Of a stretch of DNA of 64,000 nucleotides, positions 21,554 through 32,800 are shown piece by piece. Below the pieces are notes generated by a model, which saw only the letters and a list, made by a program, of their open reading frames with translations, ran no database searches and was not told the DNA's origin. The stretch is from positions 7,770,385 through 7,834,384 of the forward strand of contig NC_079973.1 in NCBI RefSeq assembly GCF_029852145.1, in the 5' to 3' direction. Source of the stretch: Microplitis mediator (taxonomy: Eukaryota; Arthropoda; Insecta; Hymenoptera; Braconidae). How positions within the stretch are numbered: position 1 is the first letter of the stretch; every line of letters begins with the position of its first letter. The position numbers and the translations under genes are program-made.

Positions 21554-22112
21554 GAAAATCGAATTTTTCAATGAACTAGGTCTGTAATCGACATAGAATT
21601 TATTTTCTTGCGCGAAAAATTTTTTTTTGTGTTGAACTATGATTTTTTCCACATGCACTTAAAAAAAAATAATTTTGCTCCGAAATGACGCACCCTAATA
21701 CCCAGTAAAATATTTTTATAATAAAATAAAGTAATTTAGATAGACTTTTATAAAAATTTATCAAACGAATTCATTTTTCAAATTTTCGCGGTTAATTCTC
21801 TTACGATCATGGCTGATGTTCCCCCTTTCGTCTTCTGGGAATGTCTCTTTGTCAATAAGCTCAGTTACTCAATCCGTCAGCTGTAGTTGTGTGTCACCAG
21901 TAAAAAAATACGTATTTTATTGTCGCAAAGTAAACAAAATCAATAAATATACTATAATTAATAAACAATGTGAATTATTAAAAAATAAATCAATATATTA
22001 TTTAAATAATAAATATGTAGACTGAATAAAATATAATAAGTATGATGAAAAAAAATAATTGACGAACAATTTTTTTTTTTTTTTTTTTTTTTTATAATAA
22101 TAACTGAATAAA

Positions 22113-25100
22113 ATGTGCACAAGTAAACTGCGTATTCTAGTGATTTTTATATTTTGTTTTTTAACGAGTATACATGCATCGAAAGAGTGCTACTCTGGTT
22201 TCTGTCATAAAACAGTAAGCAGTAAAAATTTACTCGTTTTTTTTAGACTTAACATCTGTTCTTCAAATTTTGAATAGAAAAAACATATTTTTGTTAAAAG
22301 GAAAAAAAAATAAACTTGAAACTGAAGTATATACTTAATTATCATAGAATAAAATTAATTTTTGAATTTTTAAATCGTTCATACACAAAACAAAAATGTA
22401 TATTTAATTGTTTTTTATTGTATACTTGAGCGAATCAACCGGCAAAGACAGTGGCCACAAACCGGGAAATTTGAAAATTATCAGGGAATTTAATGCAACC
22501 GGTAAATATCAAGAAATTTCGAAAATGAATCAGGGATTTTATTTGTGACAACTCAAAATTTTGAAACTTTTTAATAATATCGTGAATTAATTTTAATCAT
22601 GAAATGTCTCCTTAAATATTTTAACTTCTATATATTTAACATACAGTAATCAATAGTAGAGCATAAAAAATTTAATTGATTAATTAGTAATTCTTGACTA
22701 ATTTTCTGGTTTCTCGCAATCATAATTACCATTGACTCATATGTTCGTGAAAATATATTGCACAACTTAATTGCAAAGCAATGAGATGCGTTCTGCTAAC
22801 ACTTACTCAGTCCCAGCTGATCCACTCACGTAAAAATCATATTTACAGTGCTCATTCAAATACTCTCAAATAGAACAAAATTCGTACCATTGCAAAGATA
22901 ATTTTATAATGAATAAAACGAACTCAATTTCAAATCACTTTTTTTAAAAATAATTATTGAAAAGAAAAATAAAATGTTAAAAAACTTTGTGATGTCAGTA
23001 TATACGGATGTTGATAAACACATTGAATTAAAAAAAAACCGATTAATCTATTTTTTTTTATTACACTTGAATCCTTATATAGAAAAAACTTTTGAAAATC
23101 ACTATCTAAATCCTTTTGATTTAATTATAATTAATAAAAACTTGAGGGGGCTCCCTAGTGTGACCGTCTACTTTTTAAGCGTTTTTTGGGATTTTTTTTG
23201 GACGGCCAATGAAAAGATAGAACTTTGAGTTTTTTTATCATTCATTTATTAATATTTCAAGAGTATGTGAAACAAATTCCAAATGACAATCTTCATTACG
23301 ACGTGAGTTGTACCGCTCTGAAGACACCCGCCTCGAAAAAAAAGTCCGCTCACTTCCTCCACGATTCCGACAGACTTCTGAAAAGAAAGTTTCCACTTTA
23401 ATTTTTTGTTTTCATTTTTCCGTCACGAAAAAAATAGAAATACTCGGAATTTTCGGATGATTCTCTTTTCTCGGCTACCGCAGAAATTTTCTCTGACTAA
23501 GACAAATTCTCTGGGCTCAAGAAAATCTTGACTTGCTTCCCGAAAACGTTTGTCTTCCAATATATTTTCTTGACTCATGATAATTTTTTGTCTGTGTAGA
23601 AATGAATAGGAATAATCGAAATAATCTTAAAGCGTCTCTGAGTTTGCAATTGAAATATATAAGTTGAATTTTTTTTTTTTTTGTAATCAATCACAAGTAG
23701 ATGAATGTTGTCTTAATTCAGAATTTAATTTTAAACTCTTGCTTTATGACCATAAAAAAGCTTCACGAATTTGATGTCAATCTCATTGAATGGATTATTT
23801 TATTTAGAGATATCTTTTTCAAAATTAATAAATCCCATTTTAAGTAAATCAATCAAAATAATAAAAAAAAGTATTAGATTCCATGAACAAATGTTTTTGT
23901 ATATATTTTTTATAGTAAATACATATATCTACGTCTTCAATTAACAAACCTGAATTTTTCACATTTTCCATTAGCAATCGTTTATTTTAAATGTTGGTCA
24001 TAATTGTTATCGTATAAAAATCGCCTAAACAAGAATATCTATACATTATGCATGCTTAAATATTTTTTTTGTTCTATAGACAACTGATTTCCCAACAGAA
24101 GAACCGAGATGTCTTATAACACCAATTAAAAAAGATATTGATTGTGTTAATTTCAAGTTCCACAACTTAGAACGTACATTTTCAACGAAAATACCATTTG
24201 CTGATATTAAATTATCTGCATATGTTGCAACATTTCCAGAATATCATACCAAAGTAACAGCATTCAATCTCACGATCAATAATGCTGCTTTTAATCGTAA
24301 GTTTATGTTTCAATCAAATATTGACTAAATTGAAAATGAATTCATGATTTATTATTATTAATTGTCACTATGCCTATAGTTTATATTAATTATATTCAGG
24401 AATGACTACTCGATATCAAGAATTAGGAGCACGAAAATCATATTGCAGACATATACAGCTACGTGGTCTTAAGGAAATAAATAAATTACCGAATTTATTC
24501 ATATCATGTCCATTTTCAAATTCTTCATTTGAAGGTATTCCTTATAGACTAGAATATCTTATAGCTGGAGATAATTATGAGTACAGTAAGAAGTTAGTGT
24601 TCCAAGTTCCTGATCATTTATCTATTGGTGAGTTTATCAATAATAATAATACCTAGTAGCACTCTTAGGGAAGTCTTTTAGAAATTTGTCTTAACAATTT
24701 TACACAAATCTGTATGTTCAGTCTTAGGGAAGTCTGAAGCAAGATTTTTTTTACAAGAAATCTTAAGTAAATACACAAAAATATTAATTGACGATATCTT
24801 ACCCATACTAAAAGAAACGATTTGAAATGATTAGAACAAAAAATTTTAAATACTCTTTAATGATTTTGAATACTTTGAATACTTTTGAATTGCCCTTCTT
24901 ATGGACATTTAACATTGCAAATCGTTTCTTTTAATCAGGGTATTCGAACCTGGTATAAATTTTCCATACTAGGCTTGTTAAAGACTTTCGTGAAGTATAA
25001 CTTTCTTAAGACAATGCTGCTAGGGTAGAATAAATAATAAAAAAAAAGTTATTCATAGTAAAATTTATTATTATTTTTAATTTCAGACGAAAATATCGAA

Positions 25101-28085
25101 AATGTTCAAAATTATGTTCCATTTTTTTATATTGAAGTTTCAGACGCTAAAATTTCTATACATATACAATCCGTGCCAGATAAATTTAATGTTACAACGT
25201 ATAGAATTTGGATGATAAATAATGACACTAATTTAATAAAATCATTTGATTTAACAGCAAACGGTAAAAAACATTTAAAATATGATTTTCTTATTACCGA
25301 AGGTGTTCATTATTTTAAAGTATCTGCGATGCATCCAGACTGTGGTGACTACGGATGTGTCAATAGCACATCACCTGTAATTAGCACAAGTACGCTATTT
25401 GTTTATGTTTGAAAAAATTATTAAATACAAATATATCAAAATTGATCATGTTAATTAAAAATTATTTTTACAGAACAACCAACGAGACGTTTATTAATTA
25501 TGATTGTTAGTGTAGTGTGGATTCCACCTGTGATATTATATGCTATTTATTATTTTTACAAATTATATCAAAAAAGAGGTACCATAAATAATGAATACAG
25601 TTACTAATAAAGACTTATTAATAAAAAGTTGAAATTAATGATTAATTAATATTTTTCGGTTACAGAAATTTTCAAAAGAATTAATAGAAAACCAAATTGT
25701 TTACTAGTGTATTCACCAACTCATTTGGCACACATCAGTGTAATATCTGATTTAGCAAAGTACTTAAAAAATTGTAATATAAATGCAATGATGGATGTAC
25801 TTGATATTCCCGAAACTGATACAAAGGTATATATATAAATTATAATTGAATTTGCTTAAATATGTCAAGATCTTAAAAATAATTATTTAGTAATTCTAAA
25901 ATTTTTTCTGAATTTGTGTGTACTATACTCAATTACTCTATAATAATAGAACTCTACGATTTCTTTTAAATTACGGCGCATTTACAACTTGGTCATACGC
26001 AAGTCTAACAAAATTAAAACTCTACATAGTCAAAGTTTGACACAGCTTCTCTACCTAAATAATTATTTCTTTAATAAAACATACTCCATGTTTGAAACTC
26101 TCTCAGTTGAAACGTCTCCAAAATACTCACTGCAAAAAAATTATTACAAAGTCACTACCAAAAATAAACACTACAATTTAAAATCTCCATTATCGATACC
26201 CTTGTAAAAAAAAAAGTTCGAAAAATTGTTCGACCAGTCGAATTATGAAATTTGAGACAAATTCGAACACTTGTGGAACTTTCAATCACATGAGAGCCAT
26301 CAAAAAATCTCCGCAAAATCGAAAATTTCGACAATTTCTGTGTCTTAAATTGAGTTTTTTTCTATTCGAGAAAAATTCTGAAAATTACGAACATTTTCGT
26401 AACTTACATCTAATTTTTTTCTATTGAGAAAAATACTGAAAACGTCATAAAGTTTTTAATTTTGCTGTCTACTTCTATCCCATAATTTATTTATTTCGGT
26501 ATTATTTGTTTTAGTGATGTTTTACAAAACTTAAAAAAAGTTCAAAATTAAGTTAAATTAAAATTATAAATATTGCAGCTACGATTCGGGGAGTCAAAAA
26601 CTTTTTTACTCAAATTTTCTGCTCTTTCAGAAACTTTTTTAATAGTTGAGATATCACTTATACTTTTTGAGATTTTACCAAAAAGCTGGACGGCTAATTT
26701 TTTTAACGGTTTTTTGTTCATAACAATTGTAATTTTATTTTTCCAAAAAAATCCAAAAAACGTCTTTTTCTATACGCCATTCCGGATCGTTTAAGCCATA
26801 AACTATATTTTTAGGAGACCTGTAACTATTTTTCGCAGGAACTCAACTTTTCGACTAGACTAAAATAGAATAAATATACATTATTTAGGTATCTTCATTG
26901 ATTCGTTTATTTACCATTTGATATGGTATTAATCTTTTTCTTAGACTAGTAAGCCTTTAATTCTGTGCCTATTTAGACACTCGATTTGAAGGAGTAAACT
27001 CCAATCGTGCGTCGGAGCACACACTTTTTTTTTTTTTTTGATAAAAATGTAATTGTGCCAAAAATTAAAATTTTAATAAAATAGTTTTCAATTTTTTTTT
27101 TGTTATGTCTCGAAAACTTGTTATCAATCGGTATAAAATATTCAATGAGATATTTATCTCAAAGATCACCACTGAAATGTCAAAAGTTTAATTGAAATTG
27201 ATCAATGATGTTGAAATCTCATACTCTAAAAATATATATAATGTACTAAATTTTTTATTAAGTTTTGGTTTTTTTTTTGTATAGACCACGTAGAAAAAAT
27301 ACAGTTATGTGTAGTAGCCACTGGATTAACTGACTGCATACTTTTCAAATTTTTATTTATTTAGGATCCAGGACTTTGGTGTAATGCTGCATTTCACAAA
27401 GCCGATGTAATTGCTGTCGTTACATCACCTCGACTCAGAGATACAAATATACCAATAATTTATCGTAATATAGATAATCATGCATTAAGATTGATTAAAG
27501 AAAATTATTCATGGAATAATAAAAGATATATTACTATTGAATTTCCATATTGTAAACCAGACGATATTCCAGAAGAAGCGATTGTATTTAAAAAATTTAA
27601 CATTCCAGAAAATTTAGAAAAATTAATACATTATGTACATAATACAGATTATATACAATTTTATGATGTATCAAGTAAAAATTTGCTGAAGAGTATTGAA
27701 GTTGCAATGACAGAAATTACTAAAGAAATTTATGTCAAATCGAAAAGTCTAATAGAAAATGGTAATATCCTAAATAAAGATCTTAAATTTAGAATTTATC
27801 AATCTACATATATGCATACATAATGACACCTTTTTTTCCTAAATTTTAGATAATCTTTTACCGGTAAATACTACGTCGGTAATAAAAACAGTTGTGAGCG
27901 AAAATCGCGTCCAGCCAGATGAATCATCCAATGATATAGAAGACTGTAAAAATTCACACTGTTTTACTACTAAAATAAGTGAGCTAAATTTACTAGGTGA
28001 AGATTTAAAAACCGATATGATTACTTGCGAGTATACATTTCCTAAAACTGATAGTGAATTTCATATTGATCGATTAGATTTATAA
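22113..28085 (+). CDS. SEFIR-domain membrane receptor, interleukin-17-receptor-like (8 exons)
   Basis: Exons by GT-AG and frame: 22113-22214, 24080-24296, 24400-24627, 25087-25389, 25474-25578, 25666-25826, 27365-27761 and 27850-28085, 582 residues. A signal peptide (residues 1-22; hydrophobic ILVIFIFCFLTSI) is followed by a cysteine-containing ectodomain to about residue 285, one membrane segment at about 288-312 (LLIMIVSVVWIPPVILYAIY), then a cytoplasmic SEFIR domain of about 325-500. SEFIR features are CLLVYSPTHLAHISVISDLA (first strand and helix), the middle block CNAAFHKADVIAVVTSP and the later FPYCKPDDIP. The last 80 residues are acidic and unstructured-looking. By family knowledge such receptors recruit adaptors through SEFIR-SEFIR contacts in immune signalling; the ligand here is unknown. 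It could equally be named an insect IL-17R-like protein. Introns 1 and 6 are long and AT-rich with repeat fragments. Confidence 0.85.
22215..24079. other. Intron 1 of the SEFIR receptor gene
   Basis: A 1.9-kb AT-rich intron with repeat fragments: a CCGGGAAATTTGAAAATTAT patch near 22464 and the right end of a CTTGACTCATGATAATTTTT...CTGTGTA element near 23600 that resembles those at 36830 and 54620. No additional exon seen. Confidence 0.5.
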
Positions 28086-28271
28086 AAACAAATGTTTTAC
28101 TCCATCTATGTGTTAAGATTTTTTTGTATTTTTTGTTATTTAAAAATAAATATCATTAAATGATTATTATTTTCGTTGTAATTTTATTATCAAGAAATAC
28201 TTTTAAATTTTTAGAAAAATCGATTAAAGATAGATAATCATTAGGGTGCTTCGTTTAAAACGAACATTTTT

Positions 28272-29005
28272 TAACTTCCCGCTAAGAAAATTGTTAATTT
28301 TCAAAAATTCGGGAAGTTATTGTTTTCACCCCGATTTTCGAAAGTCGAGTTTTCATCAGATGTCGACGTTTTGAGGTCCTAGGAAGCTATTCTGATTATT
28401 TTTAGAGGGATGTCCGAGTGTCTGTATGTATGTGTGTGTGTATATGGATGTAAACTCTTGATATCTTTTTAATGAATTGACCGATTGAGATGGTGGAGGT
28501 AGCAATCGAAAGAGTTTGTTGGCCGTCAACTTTTCTGAAAATTTCAAATCGATCGATCAAATGGACTCTAAGATATAAAAGAAATACAAAAAAAAAATAA
28601 TTTTTTTTCAGTTTTTTTTTAAATTTTTCAGAAATGACTCGATCGATCAATTCCAAAATCTAATCAGCACTAGAATTCAATAAAACGCGTCGATTGCCGC
28701 CTCAACCATCTCAATCAGTTTATTCGTTCCAGAAAAATCGATCGAGAGAGAAATGGTGAAAAACGGTTTTCTTCGATTATTTTCGAAGGGAATCATCCGA
28801 TTAATTCTGGAATTTAATCATCTCTAGAACTTAATAAAACGCGTCGATTGCCGCCTCAACAACAAAATCGGTTAATTCGTTCGCGAGATATCGTGGGAGA
28901 AAGAAATGCTAAAAAATGGTTTTTTCGAAAACAATGGCATACAAAAGTATTTTCGAGCTCGAAGAGCTCGAAAATGTATGCACAATAATGTTTTCGAGCT
29001 CAAGG
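28272..29005 (+). mobile_element. AACTTCCCGC-family element, copy 3 (3' truncated)
   Basis: Starts TTTTTTAACTTCCCGCTAAG, has the TCAGATGTCGACGTTTTGAG and GATGTCCGAGTGTCTGTATG blocks, then two repeats of CGCGTCGATTGCCGCCTCAA. It stops after GTTTTCGAGCTCAAGGA without the usual GGGAAGTTTTAGGG end. Confidence 0.65.
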
Positions 29006-29034
29006 ACAAATATTTAACTTATATATGGGCTTAT

Positions 29035-29335
29035 AACAGCCAGGTATGATCAGATCTAATTATGTATGGGGTCATATATAATTATATATAATTATATATG
29101 ACTCCATATATAATCATGCATGATTATATATAACTTCATATATGATTATATATAATCATATATGATCATATATATGAACATATATAATCATATATGATTA
29201 GACAAAATCTTTTTTCATCGGGGTTGGCGTGACTGCACAAAAAATACCGTGATTCCACTGCATTACAACCACGTTTTTACAGTTCTTCCACGGTGTTTTT
29301 ACTGTGAGGTCACCGTGGCGCTCAAACCGCAAAAG
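29035..29335. repeat. ATATATGATCATATAT array joined to a CCACGGTG-type patch
   Basis: Alternating units such as ATTATATATGACTCC and ATATGATCATATATATG end at AAAATCTTTTTTCATCGGGG (29205-29224). The same junction (array, AAAATCTTTTTTTCCCAGG) occurs near 41039. After it comes a short patch with CCACGTTTTTACAG, TTCCACGGTGTT and TCACCGTGGCGC. Confidence 0.5.
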
Positions 29336-29830
29336 GGCTTTAATTTACGTTAATTTATATTATAAATTTACTAAACTACCAAATTTTAATATCTCGCTCT
29401 GTTCACATCAACTATATTATATTTATAATATACCTGCTATAGTTATAACTATAATACTTTTTTTTCAGATATTGGAGATGATATAACACGTTACTTATTT
29501 TCGACAGCTATTGTTCCAATACTTTAATTATTTTTTTATAGCTCAGTAATTACACTGTAATAAAAATGATTATGTTATTTTTAAGTGTGGTTAATTTGTA
29601 CATTGAAAGATTACAATTTATAACGAAATATCAGAAATGAGAATTTTTGTGAATAAAATACTACAGTACGGTGTTAAGCATAAAGCTTTTAGTTTTTATT
29701 TGAAAAAGTTATAATTTAAATAAAAACTAATATCAATATTGCTGATTTAACAAGTAAGTTTATATTTATGATAAATCAATCAAAAATATAGATATGATAA
29801 TATTACTTATACTGTTCTAGTCTACAAAAG

Positions 29831-32800
29831 ATGTTATTTCATAAAATACTAGTGTTTTTTGTCCTCATGATTTTCGATAATTATTGTGTTGCTTTTACGA
29901 TTGATTGGCCGGATGTTAATGATATCAATTCAATCGCTAATTTTGTTGAAGAAATTAATTATCAAATAGACAATGATTATCAATTGTACCACCTTATGGA
30001 GTACGAGGAAAAAGAAAACGTCGTAACAGTATTTGCGATGAACATGTTAAAAATATTTGAAGACTTTAATGTAGCATCTGAATATTCATCAAATTTTTCA
30101 TGGATAGATTTTCGTAAGAAATTAACACATTACCGATCAGAAGATGAATTGTCGCCATTTTGCCCAAGTTCGATTTTAAATACCATAGAAAATAAGTTTC
30201 GAACGATCGAAAATATAATTAATTATTATTTTAACTTCAAAATAAGTATTTACCTTCATGACCTTGAAGATTTATGTACATTTGCAACGAATAGTACAAT
30301 ATTTTTTCAGAAATCGTATTATTATGACTTGACTTCGCTATTTGATACTCTTATAAATGAAATTCAGAAGTGGAATGTAATACTTAAAATTCTTTAATAT
30401 TTTTGATACAATTAAGTTGAGAATAAAACAAAAATTTTTTATTTGTAGATAATAAGTAACACAGATCCTCATTGCGATTCGATTATTGAATTATTACCAG
30501 ATTTACATGGATTATTTAAGGAAATAATGAAAGTATATATTCAAGGATTTTTATTTCTATTGTCTTCATTGAGTTTAGAATTAAAATGTGCAAGTAAATG
30601 TATGTGAAACACTATTGATTTTAGCGTAAATTATTGAGTCATATATAAATAATTTTGATGTCAACTTATATTATATTTAATCTAGCTGAAATTAATGGCA
30701 TGTTGATGAATGAGAGAAAAAAATTTCTAATTAATGCAATAAAATTAATGAATGTGACTCAACATCATTTAGAAAGTTTGCCACAAAATATATATTTATG
30801 TGATACCAATAACCATGTACGAGGTAAGAATATAAAAATTAATTTTAATTTGACAAAAAGTTCTATGTAAAGAGATTTTTTCCGCAAAATTTTTTTTCTG
30901 CGTATTGTTGAGCGTCTGATTTTCAGCCTTCTACTAGTATTTCCCTCTCCCCTTATTTTCTTAATTTAACGATCAAAAATCGATTTTAAGAGAGTTAATC
31001 ATTATTTCTTTTATTGATTCAATTGATTTTTAACTTCCCGCTAAGAAAATTGAAAATTTTAAAAAATTCGGGAAGTTATTGGTTTCGGTCCGATTTGCTA
31101 AAACCGAATTTCTATCAGATTTTGACGTTTTGAGGTTCTAGGAAGCTATCCTGACTAATTTCAAGATGATGTCCGAGTGTATGTATGTGTGTACGTACGT
31201 ACGTATGTATGTATGTAAATATTCATAACTCTTGAACGGATAAACCGATTTTGATCTTTGAGGTGTCATTCGACGCGGCTTGTTAATATCTTGAAGCCAT
31301 AAAAATTTGAACTTAATCGGTAGGGTGCGTTCAGAGATATTTCAAAAATAAAATTTTTTCAAAAATGTTTTATTTGGATAACTTTTAATTTGCTCGATGG
31401 ATTGATTCCAAAATCTAATCAGCTCTAAAACTCTATAAGCCGCGTCGAATGCCACCTCAACCATCAAAATCGGTTCATTCGTTCAAGAGAAACCGTTGAC
31501 GAAAGAATTCAAAAAAAAATTTTTTTTTAGTTTTTTTAGAAATTTCTCAAAAACGGCTGGATAAATCAATTTTAAAATTTGATCAGCTTTAGAACTTGAT
31601 AAAACACGTCGATTGCTGCCTCAATCGTCTCAATCGGCCCATTCGTTTACGAGATATCGTTGATTAAAAAAATAGTGAAAAACGTTTTTTTTCGGATATC
31701 TACAAAAAAATTGAATCATTCGATTTCAAAATCTAATCAGCTCTAGAACTTAATAAAACGCGTCGATTGCCGCCTCAACCATCAAAATCGGTTAATTCGT
31801 TCGCGAGATATCGTGGGAGAAAGAAATGGTAAAAAATGTTTTTTTAGAAAACAATGACATACCAAAGTATTTTCGAGCTCGAAAATGTATTTACAATAAT
31901 GTTTTCCAGCTCGTTGAGCTCGAAAACAGCGGGAAGTTTTAGGGCTGGCCCGCAGGGTCAACTGATAGACCGACTTTTTACATTATATCGACTAAATTAA
32001 CGTTCTACGCAGCAATGTTTACTAATTATTTTTCTCCGTGCGCATTAAAAATCATATAGGGATTCGTCCAAAATACCATGTGAGAATTCATATAAGAACC
32101 CATGCTAGAATCCCACATATTTTTTTTCTGATAGGGCATATAGAAAACCACATGGAAAACTGTGAAAACGCCATGTGATAATCCATAAACAAACCTTCAG
32201 GATTCTTACATGGATTTTTAACATGAATTCTTGCATCAATTCCCATAGGAAGCCATGTAGAAATCTATTCAAAAATGTCACGTGAGAACCCAAACAAGCA
32301 TTGATTATTCATGTAAAAGTTAAGCGGGGTCGTGATTTATTGTAGGTTTACCAGAATTTTCAACTATTTTTCAACAATAAAAATGAAAATAAAACTTTTT
32401 TTTTGTGATCGTTTTAGAGTTTGGATTCTGGATAGTTCAACTTACTGGTATTGTCGGGCTAAAAATTGTTTGGTTATTAAATTATGTTATACAGTCGGAC
32501 ATCGTTATAAGACTACACGTTATAAGACTCTTTCCCTCAATTTGTTGAAACTCACCCGGAATGCTCTCCCCACTAATAACTCAATGAAAATTTCGCACCG
32601 AAACCTCGTTGTAAGACCTCGTTAACGAACAGAACGACTAAAGTCGAGATGAAATGTACATGCATATAGATTGTAGATTAAGTAATTTATTTTTATAAAG
32701 AATACTTAAAATTATGTGATTTTACATGAATAATTAATAGAAAAAACCGTCAAAATTCTGTTTATTTACAATTATACATGAAATAGATTCACTGTATAAT

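Larger units (their letters stand above)
19867..22112. other. HGD 3' flank and intergenic repeats
   Basis: After the HGD stop there are AATAAA-type signals near 19929-19950. The interval then holds a TA-flanked palindrome (19960-20220), an ACCGTAAATT array, a GC-rich hairpin, a dispersed repeat (20975-21235) and a tRNA-derived repeat (21284-21553). A short frame at 21816-22025 shows no domain. Confidence 0.5.
28086..29830. other. Intergenic DNA before the DUF4803 pair
   Basis: Contains the truncated AACTTCCCGC-family copy at 28272-29005, an array of ATATATGATTATATAT units (29040-29205), a diverged patch of CCACGGTGT-type repeats (29220-29335) and about 490 bases of AT-rich DNA next to the gene start. 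No exon seen. Confidence 0.5.

Noticed and set aside
26573..26794. Extra exon within SEFIR receptor intron 6
   Set aside because: Phenylalanine-rich frame of AT-rich DNA; inserting it would break the SEFIR domain between exons 6 and 7, which join in phase.
29040..29205. CRISPR-like or regularly spaced array
   Set aside because: Units are simple alternating A/T sequence without unique spacers, and the host is an animal.
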